A stretch of 64,000 nt of DNA from Lactococcus termiticola (GTDB lineage: Bacteria; Bacillota; Bacilli; Lactobacillales; Streptococcaceae), in assembly GCF_003116835.1 (NCBI RefSeq), contig NZ_BFFO01000006.1:1-64000 (forward strand), in the 5' to 3' direction. Below the pieces are notes generated by a model. It saw only the letters and a program-made list of their open reading frames with translations. It ran no database searches and was not told where the DNA came from. The position numbers were made by a program, and so were the translations under genes. Positions 34,621 through 43,819 of this stretch are shown piece by piece. Each line of letters opens with the position of its first letter. Position 1 is the first letter of the stretch.

Positions 34621-36039
34621 TCAGTCTTCAGTATACCAATCATAGTGGAATACACCCTCTTTATCCTTACGTTCATAGGTATGAGCACCGAAGTAATCAC
34701 GTTGCGCTTGAATCAAGTTGGCAGGCAATTCAGCTGAGCGGTAGCTATCATAGTAGCTGATGGCTGATGTGAATGTTGGCACTGGGATACCTGCTTGTAC
34801 AGCGAGGCTTACAACGTCACGTACTGCTTCTTGGTAACGTTTTGTGATGTCGATGAAGTAGTCATCGAGCAAGAGGTTTTCAAGTGCTGCGTTCTTGTTG
34901 AAAGCATCAGTGATATTTTGCAAGAATTCTGCACGGATGATACATCCAGCACGCCAGATTTGCGCGATGGTTGCATATGGCAAGTCCCAGTCGAAGTCTT
35001 CTGAGGCTTTACGCAGTTGTGCAAATCCTTGTGCATATGACATGATTTTTGAGAAGTACAAAGCTTGACGGATTTTTTCGATCACTTCTTTCTTGTCGCC
35101 ATCAAATTTCACTTCTGGTCCTGAAAGGATTGCGCTTGCTTTGACACGTTCATCTTTGTAAGTTGAGATGAAACGTGCAAATACTGATTCTGTAATCAAT
35201 GGCAATGGGACACCAAGGTCAAGGGCTGATTGTGAAGTCCATTTACCGGTTCCCTTATTTCCAGCCTTATCAAGGATTTTATCAACGATGAATCCTTCAC
35301 CTTCATCGTCTTGACGTTTCAAGACTTCTTTGGTGATTTCGATAAGGTAGCTGTCGAGTTCGCCTTCGTTCCATTCTTCAAAGATGGCTTGGATTTCAGC
35401 ATTATCAAGGCCAATGACACGTTTCAAGAGGTCGTATGACTCAGCGATCAATTGCATGTCACCGTATTCGATGCCGTTGTGGACCATCTTAACATAGTGT
35501 CCAGCACCATTAGGGCCCATATAAGCCACACATGGCTTACCATCTTGAGGGGCTTTACCTGAGATTTGCTCAAAGATAGGGGCAATGAGGTCATAAGCTT
35601 CTTTTTGTCCACCAGGCATGATAGATGGTCCGAGGAGGGCGCCTTTTTCACCACCAGAAACACCTGTACCAATAAAGTTGATGCCTGAATCTGCAAGTTC
35701 TGCATTACGACGCATTGTGTCTGGGAAATGAGTATTTCCGCCATCAATCAAGATATCGCCCTTGTCAAGGTGTGGCAAGAGAGATTTGATTGTTGCATCG
35801 GTTGCAGGACCTGCTTGGACCATGAGCATGATACGGCGTGGTTTTTCGATGGCATTGACAAATTCTTCAACGGTTTTTGTCAAGACCAAATTTTTGTCTG
35901 GGTGTTCAGCGATGACTTCTTCTGCTTTCGCCGTCGTCCGGTTAAAGATAGCGACCGTGTAGCCACGGCTTTCAACGTTGAGGGCAAGGTTCTTACCCAT
36001 CACGGCCATGCCGACGACACCAAAGTTTGCTTGTGACAT
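34621..36039 (-). CDS. gnd: 6-phosphogluconate dehydrogenase (decarboxylating)
   Basis: A 472-residue oxidative pentose-phosphate enzyme giving ribulose 5-phosphate, CO2 and NADPH. The N-terminal [19 protein letters not shown] binds [25 protein letters not shown]-type sequence (partial) and [17 protein letters not shown] carry the catalytic Lys and Glu. Length is standard. Codon choice is more A+T-rich than the neighbours, as also in fba, which fits high expression. -10 TATAAT at 36074-36079; TAGGAGA before the ATG. Confidence 0.97.
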   Translation of the reverse strand: MSQANFGVVGMAVMGKNLALNVESRGYTVAIFNRTTAKAEEVIAEHPDKNLVLTKTVEEFVNAIEKPRRIMLMVQAGPATDATIKSLLPHLDKGDILIDGGNTHFPDTMRRNAELADSGINFIGTGVSGGEKGALLGPSIMPGGQKEAYDLIAPIFEQISGKAPQDGKPCVAYMGPNGAGHYVKMVHNGIEYGDMQLIAESYDLLKRVIGLDNAEIQAIFEEWNEGELDSYLIEITKEVLKRQDDEGEGFIVDKILDKAGNKGTGKWTSQSALDLGVPLPLITESVFARFISTYKDERVKASAILSGPEVKFDGDKKEVIEKIRQALYFSKIMSYAQGFAQLRKASEDFDWDLPYATIAQIWRAGCIIRAEFLQNITDAFNKNAALENLLLDDYFIDITKRYQEAVRDVVSLAVQAGIPVPTFTSAISYYDSYRSAELPANLIQAQRDYFGAHTYERKDKEGVFHYDWYTED

Positions 36040-36195
36040 ATGAATCTCCTATTCATTTTTCGAGTATAGTTACATTATAACTTTTTTTAATTGAAAAATC
36101 CTTGTTTAAGTATATTTTTTTATTGACGCTATATGATGGATGAAAAAAAGTTACAAGAAAGAATTAATATTATTAATATAAAGTGGATCGAGTGA

Positions 36196-36300
36196 AATGG
36201 AGGAAAATCGGGAAAACACTGTGAAAAGGGCGACTAGCGAGACTTTCGGACTCGCTCTTTAGAACGATGTAGCGAAGAAAACTTCGTTTTCCTTATCTGT
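36196..36300 (+). repeat. Degenerate junction-fold element, copy 6
   Basis: The left part GGAGGAAAATCGGGAAAACACTG resembles the left arm of other copies, and AGCGAG / CTCGCT and GCGAAGAAAACTTCG hairpins follow with TTTAGAACGATG where others have TTTAGCAATG. No matching right arm is seen. It occupies the 356-base gap between gnd and the YtxH gene; the rest holds the gnd leader and a terminator. Confidence 0.5.
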
Positions 36301-36365
36301 AGCTTCTCTTGGAGCCCTCTGGCCACTCGAACTTCCGCAAGGCAAGGGCCAGTCCTCCTAAACAG

Positions 36366-36389
36366 AAAAAAAGCAGACATCATGTCCGC
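36366..36389 (-). terminator. Terminator of the DUF948-YtxH operon
   Basis: Minus strand GCGGACA / TGTCTGC with a 3-base loop followed by T7, seven bases after the stop codon. Confidence 0.85.
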
Positions 36390-36395
36390 CCCTTC

Positions 36396-36995
36396 TTATT
36401 CCGTCAATTCTTTCGCCTTTTCAGCAATCTCATCGGCACGTCTTTGCAGATCGCTCAGGCCCTTGCTTTCGCTGGCTGGGCTAACTTCTGATGCGATTTC
36501 TTCCACCTTTTCAGTTGCGGCATCTTTGACTTCTTCAGCCTTTTCTGTCACTGCTTCTTGGGCTTCTACAACAGAATCTGAAATTGAACTTTCATCTTCA
36601 TCAAAGAGCTCTTCAGTCGAATCTTTTGCTGTGTTAAATTTGTCAGAAATTGAATCTTTTGTCTTATTAACAAAGTCCATCACAGACTCTTTTGACAGCT
36701 CACCACTATCAATTTTAGCCTTGATGTCGTCCTTTTTAGCGACCAGATAGTCTTTGGCACGCTCAGCTGAGATGTCCCCGTTGTCAAATTTTTCCTTGAT
36801 GTCGCTGAACTTTTCATCATAGAAGGCCTTGGCTGAGTCGGTCACGTTTGAGACCGTACCTTTAGGGTCTGCCTTAAAGTCGTCAAAGGCCTTGCCTGCG
36901 TCTTCACGGAGCTCAGAGCCTTTTTTAGGGGCCAGGAACAATGCTGCTGCAGCACCAATCAGTGCACCTACTAAAAATCCAGATTTTTTAGCCAT
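36396..36995 (-). CDS. YtxH domain-containing protein
   Basis: A 199-residue protein with an N-terminal hydrophobic glycine/alanine segment (GFLVGALIGAAAALFLAPKKGSELRED, the YtxH signature; landmark only) and a long acidic, lysine-rich helical remainder rich in Ala, Glu and Ser. Family members are general-stress membrane proteins of unclear mechanism. AGAGGTAG precedes the ATG. One base separates it from the DUF948 gene; the two families commonly occur as a pair. Confidence 0.85.
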   Translation of the reverse strand: MAKKSGFLVGALIGAAAALFLAPKKGSELREDAGKAFDDFKADPKGTVSNVTDSAKAFYDEKFSDIKEKFDNGDISAERAKDYLVAKKDDIKAKIDSGELSKESVMDFVNKTKDSISDKFNTAKDSTEELFDEDESSISDSVVEAQEAVTEKAEEVKDAATEKVEEIASEVSPASESKGLSDLQRRADEIAEKAKELTE

Positions 36996-36996
36996 A

Positions 36997-37407
36997 TTAT
37001 ACTACCTCTTTTTCTACTTTTTCTTTTTTTGTAAAGAATTTCTTTGCCTGCTTTGCAGCAACTACAGCTGCTGTAGACCGGGCATTTCTACGGCCAGACC
37101 GGCTGAAGCGACCGACCAGGTTACGGGTCGATGCGTTGACCGCAGAGACAGACTCTGACAGGTCAGCAACCGCCGTAAAGAGCGGATCAATCGTAGCCAC
37201 CTTACCGTTAACATCGTCAAGCAGTGTATTAGCCTTGCCCATCAGGCTGTCGGCCTGGTGCATGAGGACATCCACGTCACTCGAGACTAGCTTGATACTG
37301 CGATTGACCTCAGTCATAGTCTTTGAAACCTTGACCAGGACAACAATAATAAAGATTACCAGCAGGGCAAAGGCCACTGCAATAATCATCAAAGCTATAT
37401 TTCCCAC
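36997..37407 (-). CDS. DUF948-family membrane protein
   Basis: A 136-residue protein starting with GTG (37407), chosen because AAGGAGG stands directly before it. One N-terminal membrane helix (about residues 4-26), then a methyl-accepting-like amphipathic helical stretch (VLMHQADSLMGKANTLLDDVNGKV in part) and a basic tail ending in KKFFTKKEKVEKEVV. First gene of the two-gene operon with YtxH. Function unknown. Confidence 0.85.
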   Translation of the reverse strand: MGNIALMIIAVAFALLVIFIIVVLVKVSKTMTEVNRSIKLVSSDVDVLMHQADSLMGKANTLLDDVNGKVATIDPLFTAVADLSESVSAVNASTRNLVGRFSRSGRRNARSTAAVVAAKQAKKFFTKKEKVEKEVV

Positions 37408-37524
37408 TTTACCTCCTTTTGAGCTTAAGCTTTAAGCCCTTTCATATGATAATTCCATTATATCAAATCAAGCTTGGATTAGGAAATAATTACTAAATTT
37501 TAATCTTAGCGAACCGAGTCTTGC

Positions 37525-37545
37525 AAAAAAGCCTGCAAACAGGCT
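37525..37545 (-). terminator. Terminator of the CorA gene
   Basis: Minus strand AGCCTG / CAGGCT with a 4-base loop and T6, just after the stop codon. Confidence 0.85.
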
Positions 37546-37549
37546 CCGC

Positions 37550-38473
37550 TCACATCATGTCCCGCTTATGCAGAAGGACACTAACCCATCCACAAATCAG
37601 GATAATCCCGACCAGAATCAGCCACCACATATTCCCCCATTCCTGCTTGGGCAAAGGGACATTCATCCCGTAAAAACCTACGATGATGGCAGGAATCCCG
37701 AGGACAAAGGTCGCTGAAGTCATAATTTTCATGACGATGTTCAAGTTATTAGAAACAATATTTGAGAATAAATCTCTTAGATTTTCCATCAATTTAAGCT
37801 GAATTCGGGTCTCGGCGTGAGACTGGTCAGCCGCAATCTGAATATCGAAAATCCGCTCTGCAAAGCCGTCCTGGCTATGTGTCCTGAGATATTCCGCATA
37901 GCGGGTCAGGACGCTGAGGTTATTGCTCACCGCATCTTCAAAGTAAATCAGGCTGGCCTGCATGGCAATCATATCCAATAGCTGGTCATTTTTCGTCGAC
38001 TTCATGATAGACTTTTCGATTTTTTGCCGGCGTTGACGAAATTCAGCCAGATGCTTTTCATAACGGGCTTCAATGTCAAAAAGGAGGTGATAGGTCATCT
38101 GATGGGCGAACCGCTCCCGCTCAAAGCTGACATCTTTGAGGCCAGGCAGTTCAAAGTCAGCATTCAAGGCAAAGATCACTACACCCGAGCTGGTGTTGAC
38201 AATCGAGCAGGGATAGGTCTTGATTTCGCCTGTATCACTCATCATCGGATACTGCATGAGGAGGAGCTGGTTGCCCTTGTCGTCGCCTTCTATCCGGGCC
38301 TTTTCATAATTGTCCAAAATCCCGCTGAGATAGTCAAAAGGAAAGCCAAAACGCTCGGTCAGCCGGCCGATTTCTTCCTTGCTCGGCTGGAGCAGGTAGA
38401 GAAAGTCGCCGTCTGTCCCGATATTATTACGTTCCAGCCGTCTGTCTGAATTGAGACGATAGTTATAAATCAT
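37550..38473 (-). CDS. CorA-family divalent cation transporter
   Basis: A 307-residue protein: large cytoplasmic N-terminal domain with the long helices (about 120-240), then two C-terminal membrane helices flanking the selectivity motif YGMN (about residue 269). The loop is followed by VPLPKQEWGN and the second helix, and the tail is basic (LLHKRDMM). Magnesium or another divalent cation is the expected substrate. GGGAGAAA precedes the ATG. Confidence 0.93.
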   Translation of the reverse strand: MIYNYRLNSDRRLERNNIGTDGDFLYLLQPSKEEIGRLTERFGFPFDYLSGILDNYEKARIEGDDKGNQLLLMQYPMMSDTGEIKTYPCSIVNTSSGVVIFALNADFELPGLKDVSFERERFAHQMTYHLLFDIEARYEKHLAEFRQRRQKIEKSIMKSTKNDQLLDMIAMQASLIYFEDAVSNNLSVLTRYAEYLRTHSQDGFAERIFDIQIAADQSHAETRIQLKLMENLRDLFSNIVSNNLNIVMKIMTSATFVLGIPAIIVGFYGMNVPLPKQEWGNMWWLILVGIILICGWVSVLLHKRDMM

Positions 38474-38484
38474 GTCATTTCTCC

Positions 38485-39186
38485 CTATTTATAGTTGAAA
38501 AATCTCAGGCTGACTCCGTCAAAAATCCTGGGAAAAAGGCCACGGAGCTTGACGAGCAGAGCCAGTTGCCAGGGCAGATTGAGCTCTGCCTTTTGCCTGC
38601 CCAACTGTTTATAAATTTTTACTGCAATCTCATCTGCCGTCAAGACATAAGAGCCGACCCGCTCAAGATAGGCGGGGTTATCCGCATGAAACTTGGTCCT
38701 GACCGGGCCTGTATTGACCGTCGTGATGATTAAGTCCGGACGCTCCATCCGGAGGGCATCTGAAAAGGCAATCAGGGCTGCCTTAGAAGCTGAATAAGCC
38801 GTTGACTTAGCCGTCGGTAGCTTGCCAGCGATAGAGGCAATATTGACAATCTGAATCCGGGGCCGGCTCTCCTTAATATGGCGGATGGCCAGGAGGCTAT
38901 TGACCTCAAACATGGCCTCAATATCGTCCATGGTCAGCTCTTCAAAGGCCTCAAAGACGGCTGTTCCGGCATTATTGACCAGGATGTCGACTTCTGGCAG
39001 TGGACTCACGCCCTCTTGATAAAAGCAGGCATTGGGAAGACCGCCGTAAAGCTGCTCTAATTTTTGAAGATCCCGGGAAAGTAGATGGAGTCGGACGTCT
39101 TTATCCTCGGCCAGGAGCTTGACCAGGGCCTGGGCAATATCGCCCGTCGCCCCTGTGATGAGGATGTCCTTAAAGTTTTTCTTCAT
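38485..39186 (-). CDS. Short-chain dehydrogenase/reductase
   Basis: A 233-residue SDR starting at ATG 39186, with GAAGGA before it and a 17-base overlap with rnz. Cofactor motif [11 protein letters not shown] near residue 13, NNAGTAVFE near 80, catalytic Ser in NIASIAG and Tyr-x3-Lys in AYSASKAAL near 145. Substrate unknown. The rnz-SDR pairing matches streptococcal gene order. Confidence 0.9.
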   Translation of the reverse strand: MKKNFKDILITGATGDIAQALVKLLAEDKDVRLHLLSRDLQKLEQLYGGLPNACFYQEGVSPLPEVDILVNNAGTAVFEAFEELTMDDIEAMFEVNSLLAIRHIKESRPRIQIVNIASIAGKLPTAKSTAYSASKAALIAFSDALRMERPDLIITTVNTGPVRTKFHADNPAYLERVGSYVLTADEIAVKIYKQLGRQKAELNLPWQLALLVKLRGLFPRIFDGVSLRFFNYK

Positions 39187-40093
39187 AGAAATCCTTCGCC
39201 ACATGGCTATTTTCGTGGACAGCCTGAGCTTCAGTTAAGAGTTGTTTAACCGCCTTACCGACATAGCGGGGGCTGATGTGGGTCAGGATGAGTCTGTTTG
39301 CCCCTGCTTCCTTGGCAACCTCAGCCGCCTGCTTGGTCGTCGAGTGGCCGTGTTTCTTGGCAATCTTAGGCTCTGAGGCCTCATAGGTCGCCTCATGGAC
39401 CAGGAGGTCGGCACCCACAGCCAGACGGACCGCCGCCTCGGTCTTTCTGGTATCGCCGAGGATGGTCACGACCTTACCCTTCTTATCTGGACCAATATAG
39501 TCCTCCGGCCGGTAAATCTTGCCGTCCAGCTCTACCGTCTCGCCCCGTTTAATCTGTCCAAAAAGCGGGCCAAAGGGCAGGCCATCGGCCTGCAATCGCT
39601 CGCTGTCCAGCTCGCCAGCCCTATCCTTTTCCATGACCCGGTAGCCCAGGCAAAAGATGGTATGGTCGAGTGGCTCAGCATAGACTGTAAAGCTCTCGTC
39701 TTCAAAGACAATACCCGCGGTCTGATCCAGCTCATGAAAATCAATCCGGTAGCCAAGCTTACTGCCTGAGATTTTCAGACTGGTCATCACAAAGTTTTTA
39801 ATCCCTTGCGGGCCATAAATTTCAAGGTCGGTCTGCTCGTCAGAAGACTGGAAGCTCCGGCTTGAAAGAAAGCCAGGCAGGCCAAAGATATGGTCGCCGT
39901 GAAGGTGGCTGATAAAGATTTTTGTGATTTTTCTGGGCTTAATTGTCGTCTCCAGAATCTGATGCTGGGTCGCCTCTCCGCAGTCAAAAAGCCAGATTTC
40001 GCCACGTTCATCTAAGAGTTTTAAGGCAATGGCCTGGGTCTTTCTGCTGTGCGACGGCTGGCCTGCTCCTGTGCCTAGAAATTGGATGTCCAT
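39170..40093 (-). CDS. rnz: Ribonuclease Z
   Basis: Start at ATG 40093 (307 residues), with AAGGAGCTC before it; a longer frame to 40234 has no ribosome site and is dismissed. It trims the 3' ends of tRNA precursors lacking an encoded CCA. Metallo-beta-lactamase motifs: [13 protein letters not shown] near residue 63, LGDTRKT near 210 and [17 protein letters not shown] near 247. It is just downstream of a tRNA gene that lacks an encoded CCA. Confidence 0.95.
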   Translation of the reverse strand: MDIQFLGTGAGQPSHSRKTQAIALKLLDERGEIWLFDCGEATQHQILETTIKPRKITKIFISHLHGDHIFGLPGFLSSRSFQSSDEQTDLEIYGPQGIKNFVMTSLKISGSKLGYRIDFHELDQTAGIVFEDESFTVYAEPLDHTIFCLGYRVMEKDRAGELDSERLQADGLPFGPLFGQIKRGETVELDGKIYRPEDYIGPDKKGKVVTILGDTRKTEAAVRLAVGADLLVHEATYEASEPKIAKKHGHSTTKQAAEVAKEAGANRLILTHISPRYVGKAVKQLLTEAQAVHENSHVAKDFYEEKL

Positions 40094-40197
40094 TTGAGCT
40101 CCTTTTTCTCCTGTTTTTGATAAAAAAATTGCAGGCTTGACTGCAATTTTGGGGATTCGTTGACTTTGGAAATGCAGTGGCGGAAATGTAGGATAGC

Positions 40198-40322
40198 CAT
40201 TTTGCACGTAAGTGAGAAATTGAACTGCGTTCAATTTCTTTTATTCAGTAACCATTTTGTGAGCAAGGCTGGGCTTTAACTGGCTTTGGCCAGTTAAAGC
40301 CCTAGACTTGCTACACAAAATG
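40198..40322 (-). repeat. Divergent junction-fold element next to tRNA-Arg
   Basis: CATTTTG (40198-40204) and CAAAATG (40316-40322) could close a fold enclosing hairpin AGAAATTGAAC / GTTCAATTTCT (40215-40239) and a long hairpin CATTTTGTGAGCAAG / CTTGCTACACAAAATG with inner GGCTTTAACTGGC / GCCAGTTAAAGCC. The architecture matches the other copies but the sequence does not. The right arm overlaps the last two bases of the tRNA gene, so it probably also serves as its 3' processing or termination signal. Confidence 0.5.
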
Positions 40323-40392
40323 CGTCCGGAGGGAATCGAACCCCCATCGCCAGAACCGGAATCTGGCGTGATATCCATTACACTACGGACGC
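40321..40392 (-). tRNA. tRNA-Arg (anticodon CCG)
   Basis: Minus strand cloverleaf: acceptor GCGTCCG / CGGACGC, anticodon stem CCAGA / TCTGG with loop TTCCGGT (anticodon CCG, reading CGG), T arm GGGGG-TTCGATT-CCCTC, discriminator A at 40321. No CCA is encoded. It has a good promoter. Confidence 0.95.
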
Positions 40393-40404
40393 GTCAACTC
40401 TTTT

Positions 40405-40433
40405 ATTATACGGAAAAGCTTGGCTTTTTTCAA
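40405..40433 (-). promoter_or_regulatory. tRNA-Arg promoter
   Basis: Minus strand TTGAAA (40428-40433), a 17-base spacer and TATAAT (40405-40410), 12 bases before the mature tRNA 5' end. Confidence 0.85.
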
Positions 40434-40471
40434 GTCTCAGGCGACCTTGATATTGACTTGTCATTTTTAGA

Positions 40472-40495
40472 GAAAAAAAGCCCTTATTAGGTCTT
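40472..40495 (-). terminator. Probable terminator of the 59-residue gene
   Basis: Minus strand AAGACC / GGGCTT (one mismatch) with a 6-base loop and T7, directly after the stop codon. Confidence 0.65.
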
Positions 40496-40496
40496 C

Positions 40497-40676
40497 TTAT
40501 TTAGGTTGATTCATCCGATTAAAGCGGTCAACCCGGTAGGCAAAGACCACCCGCCGGCCCAAAAGATAGGCAAAGAAGGCGGTTGGCAACCAAAAATCAT
40601 GAGAGGCTGCCCAGTAAAGCAGGGCGGCATAGATGATCACACCGATCATAAAAAAGTAGAACTGCTGTCTTATCAT
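40497..40676 (-). CDS. Small membrane protein, 59 residues
   Basis: An open frame MIRQQFYFFMIGVIIYA... with one or two hydrophobic stretches (residues 6-25 and 28-42) and a basic end (RRVVFAYRVDRFNRMNQPK). Length and the RQQF start recall the streptococcal DUF3272 family, which also sits near this gene neighbourhood, but I am not sure. TATAAT (40684-40689, with TG one base upstream) ends seven bases before the ATG and there is no ribosome site, so the mRNA would be leaderless. It has its own terminator. Confidence 0.65.
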   Translation of the reverse strand: MIRQQFYFFMIGVIIYAALLYWAASHDFWLPTAFFAYLLGRRVVFAYRVDRFNRMNQPK

Positions 40677-40762
40677 AAGCTATATTATAACAGATTCTGA
40701 CCATTTTTCCTAAATAAGGCTTGCTAGTCATTTTATAAATTTTCTGCTAAAATAAGAAGGCA

Positions 40763-41212
40763 ATGAATACGATTAAAAAATTTATGGCTTCGGAAGCCTT
40801 TAAGTACCTGGTTTTCGGTGTTTTAACCACACTTGTTTATTATATCTTTTTGAATATTGTCATGTTTGCGACCTCGGGGTCTTCCTACTCTGCCCCCCTG
40901 GCAGAGGCTGTCGGTCAGATTGTCAGCATTATCTTTGCCTTTTGGACCAATAAGAAATGGGTCTTTGAACATGAAAGTGACCATGTTTTCCTAGACTTTC
41001 TCAATTTTTCAGCAGGACGTATCGCCTTCATGGTCCTCGCCGTCATCCTAAAATGGTGGTTCGGCACCGTCCATCCTGAAATCCTGACCGGCCTCATTCA
41101 TCAAAACTTCAAGCTGACGATGAACATCTTCTCACTATTTTTGCAGGTCCTCAACATCCTGCTCAACTACTTCTATTCTAAATTTCTCGTCTTCAGAAAA
41201 AAATCAGCCTAA
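40763..41212 (+). CDS. GtrA-family membrane protein
   Basis: A 149-residue protein with four hydrophobic segments. The GtrA signature is visible: FKYLVFGVLTTLVYYIFLN near the N-terminus, then VSIIFAFWTNKKWVFEHES. Family members help move lipid-linked sugars or take part in cell-surface polysaccharide synthesis. AAGAAGG precedes the ATG. No glycosyltransferase is adjacent, so the pathway is open. Confidence 0.9.
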   Translation: MNTIKKFMASEAFKYLVFGVLTTLVYYIFLNIVMFATSGSSYSAPLAEAVGQIVSIIFAFWTNKKWVFEHESDHVFLDFLNFSAGRIAFMVLAVILKWWFGTVHPEILTGLIHQNFKLTMNIFSLFLQVLNILLNYFYSKFLVFRKKSA

Positions 41213-41225
41213 ACGACTGATTTTT
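41200..41225 (+). terminator. Terminator of the GtrA gene
   Basis: AAAATCAG / CTGATTTTT with the stop codon in the loop. The remaining 128 bases to the YihY gene hold only a long-spaced inverted repeat GAAACTAG / CTAGTTTC. Confidence 0.75.
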
Positions 41226-41353
41226 CTATTCTCACAAAATGGTGATAGCCTCGAATTCATAAAGGAAACTAGTCTCGCCTTACTCCCAGTCTTTGAGCTC
41301 AATATCCTAGTTTCTATAATTCTCTCCATGTTACGCTAAAGCCCCTAATCAGC

Positions 41354-42274
41354 CTAATCTGTCTGATTTTTTTCTTTATTACGAATGACCTTGATAAACT
41401 CGATAACCTCGCCCCGCCTGGTCTCAATATTCTTTGCCTTGATCTGCAAATAAACGGCATTAAGAATGGCCCCTAAAATCAGGACACGGGCAATGAAGAT
41501 GAACCAAATCATGAGTGTGAAAACGACCAGAGAGCCAGCCACCTTGAAGTCCCGCACTTCATTGAGGGCCCTGGTCGCGTAAAGGGCGATGATATTGGTC
41601 AAGAAGACCAGGACAAAGGTCGTGAAAATCGTCCCTGGCATAATGTAGCGTATTTTGTGAATTCGGACATTGGGCAAGAGGAAGTAAAGCAAGGCCAGCG
41701 ACAGAAAAGTCGCGAGCCCCACAGCCGGCAGGGTCATATTGTGCAACGTATAATAAAGCTGGTCATTAAAGGGAAAGCGACTGTGCAACTCGGCCAGGAT
41801 CTGCTGGCCAAAGGTCGACAGCAGGACGGCGATGTAGAGGAAAATCAAGATCCCAAAGCCTGAGACAATTCCAATGACCCGACTGACGATAAAGTCCCGG
41901 TGGTCTAGCACGCCATAAGCCTTGTTCATGGCCATCTGAAGGCTGGCAAGGGCCCTGGAAAAGGTCCAGAGGCCGACGATGATAGAGACCCAGAGCAGGC
42001 TGGTATTGGGATTGGACAAGAGGCTCCGGCCCGGCCCTGAGATGGCCTCATAGATCTGATGGGGCATGCTCTCACTCAGGGCCTGGAGAATCTGATCCAC
42101 ATTCAGATGAAAAAAGGGGAGGGCATTTCCGACAATCAGCAAAAAGGGAAAAAGCGATAGCATCAGGTAATAGGCTACCGCAATCGACGAGAGGCTCATC
42201 TCTGAGCTCTTAAAAAACGAGAGAAACTGATTGAAGACTTCAACGATGAAAGCCTTGCTAAATTTTTCTTTCAT
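41354..42274 (-). CDS. YihY/virulence factor BrkB family membrane protein
   Basis: Start at ATG 42274 with AGGAAA before it (306 residues); an in-frame ATG at 42313 lacks a ribosome site. Six hydrophobic segments. SSIAVAYYLMLSLFPFLLIVGNALPFF-type sequence near residue 30 and the ALASLQMAMNKAYGV and NIIALYAT segments are typical of the family once misnamed ribonuclease BN. Map upstream and this gene downstream is the usual streptococcal order. Function unknown. Confidence 0.9.
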   Translation of the reverse strand: MKEKFSKAFIVEVFNQFLSFFKSSEMSLSSIAVAYYLMLSLFPFLLIVGNALPFFHLNVDQILQALSESMPHQIYEAISGPGRSLLSNPNTSLLWVSIIVGLWTFSRALASLQMAMNKAYGVLDHRDFIVSRVIGIVSGFGILIFLYIAVLLSTFGQQILAELHSRFPFNDQLYYTLHNMTLPAVGLATFLSLALLYFLLPNVRIHKIRYIMPGTIFTTFVLVFLTNIIALYATRALNEVRDFKVAGSLVVFTLMIWFIFIARVLILGAILNAVYLQIKAKNIETRRGEVIEFIKVIRNKEKNQTD

Positions 42275-42332
42275 GTTTTTCCTGCTCTTTTTCTCTGAAC
42301 TGGACGCTTTCATCTAAAAGATTTGGAAAATC

Positions 42333-43187
42333 TTAGTAGGTCCCTTCTTCTCCTTGAGAAGTCAGGATGACCGGACCGTCTTTAGTCACGACAAACTGGT
42401 GCTCATACTGGCAAGAAAGACTACCGTCAAGCGTCACATAGCCCCGTTCTCCGTCGTGGTCAATCTCCCAATCGCCAGTGTTGATCATCGGCTCGATGGT
42501 CAAGACCATGCCTTCACGTAGGCGAAGGCCCTTTCCTGGCGTGCCATAGTGGGGTACCATTGGGTCTTCATGCATGGTTGGACCAACGCCGTGGCCGACC
42601 AGGTCACGGACCACGCCGTAACCCTTGCCCTCAGCGTATTCTTGGATGGCGTGACCAATGTCGCCAATCCGGTTGCCAACCTTGGCAGCGGCAATCCCAC
42701 GGTAGAGGGCTTCTTTAGTGACATCCATCAGATTTCTGACTTCTTCAGAAACCTCACCAACAGCGAAGGCCCAACAAGAATCTGCCACTCCACCACGGAA
42801 ATTTTCCTGATAGTAAACCATGCTTTCAGCATCGTCAAAATTCAGTTTTGAAACATCGCAGAAGTCGTCTTCGACAAGACCCAAGACCATGTCAACCTTG
42901 ATCAAATCGCCTTCTTTGAGTTTGATATGGCGAGGAAAGGCATGGGCCACTTCATCATTCAAGCAACAGCAGGTCGCATAAGGAAAGGGATTATAGTTGC
43001 CTTCGTCGACCCCGATTTGCAGGGGGAGGACATTCTTTTCCTTGCAGACCCGGCGGACATATTCTTCGATTTCAAACATGTCGATGCCTGGCTTGATGAG
43101 CTCACGCAGGCCAATATGGATGTCGGCCAGGATCTTGCTTGACTTGGCCATTTGTTCGATTTCACGTTCAGATTTTAGTGTAATCAC
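42333..43187 (-). CDS. map: Methionine aminopeptidase, type I
   Basis: Start set at GTG 43187 (284 residues), which gives the conserved VITLKSEREIEQM beginning and a GAGAAAG ribosome site; the longer ATG at 43229 has none. It removes N-terminal Met from new proteins. Metal ligands are in VDMVLGLVEDDFCDVS (Asp pair), GHGVGPTMHEDP (His), IEPMI (Glu) and YEHQFVV (Glu). The lid insert between residues 110 and 140 is typical of streptococcal enzymes. Confidence 0.94.
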   Translation of the reverse strand: MITLKSEREIEQMAKSSKILADIHIGLRELIKPGIDMFEIEEYVRRVCKEKNVLPLQIGVDEGNYNPFPYATCCCLNDEVAHAFPRHIKLKEGDLIKVDMVLGLVEDDFCDVSKLNFDDAESMVYYQENFRGGVADSCWAFAVGEVSEEVRNLMDVTKEALYRGIAAAKVGNRIGDIGHAIQEYAEGKGYGVVRDLVGHGVGPTMHEDPMVPHYGTPGKGLRLREGMVLTIEPMINTGDWEIDHDGERGYVTLDGSLSCQYEHQFVVTKDGPVILTSQGEEGTY

Positions 43188-43350
43188 TGCTTTCTCTTTT
43201 CTAATAACTTTATGCTTCCATTTTATCATAAATTGAGCCGTTTATATAAAATCCTCAGATAAATCAGAAGCTCCGGAGCCTTTAGGATGTGATTTCTGCC
43301 AGATTTTTGATATAATTTTATTAAAGAAATTTAAGAAAAGGTGATCAAAA

Positions 43351-43794
43351 ATGGCATTAGCAAAAATCGTCTACGCAAGTATGACTGGAAATACGCAAGA
43401 AATCGCTGAAATCGTAGCTGATAAGCTGGAGGACCTAGGCCTTGACGTCGACCTCGACGAATGCACAACGGTCGATGCCGAAGACTTTGTCGACGCTGAC
43501 CTCTGCATCGTGGCCACTTATACCTATGGCGACGGCGAGCTGCCTGATGAAATTGTCGACTTTTATGAGGACTTGGCCGACGTTGACCTGGCTGGCAAGA
43601 CCTTTGGCGTCTGTGGCTCAGGCGATACTTTTTATGATGACTTCTGCGTCTGCATCGACATGTTTGAAGAGCAGTTTGCAGTAGCTGGAGCGGAAAAAGG
43701 AGCTGACTGTGTCCGTGTTGACCTCAACGCTGAAGAGGAAGACATCGTTAATCTTGAAGCCTTTGCATCAGCCTTGGCTGAAAAAGTCCAATAA
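43351..43794 (+). CDS. Flavodoxin
   Basis: A 147-residue acidic FMN protein for low-potential electron transfer. The phosphate-binding SMTGNTQEIAEIVADKL is at residues 10-26, and FMN-binding TYTYGDGELPDE and GSGDTFYDDFC follow. A single-gene unit with an AAGGTG ribosome site. The partner enzyme is not evident; PFL activation by the pflA product is one candidate use. Confidence 0.93.
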   Translation: MALAKIVYASMTGNTQEIAEIVADKLEDLGLDVDLDECTTVDAEDFVDADLCIVATYTYGDGELPDEIVDFYEDLADVDLAGKTFGVCGSGDTFYDDFCVCIDMFEEQFAVAGAEKGADCVRVDLNAEEEDIVNLEAFASALAEKVQ

Positions 43795-43818
43795 AAAACG
43801 CCGGATTCTGGCGTTTTT
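43794..43818. terminator. Bidirectional terminator between flavodoxin and TrmH genes
   Basis: AAAAACGCC / GGCGTTTTT with a 7-base loop, symmetrical, between convergent genes. Confidence 0.9.
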
Positions 43819-43819
43819 C

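Noticed and set aside
41233-41352. Region after gtrA with CTCACAAAATGG, also found near tRNA-Arg
   Set aside because: Only about a dozen bases match and no junction fold could be drawn; too weak to call another copy.
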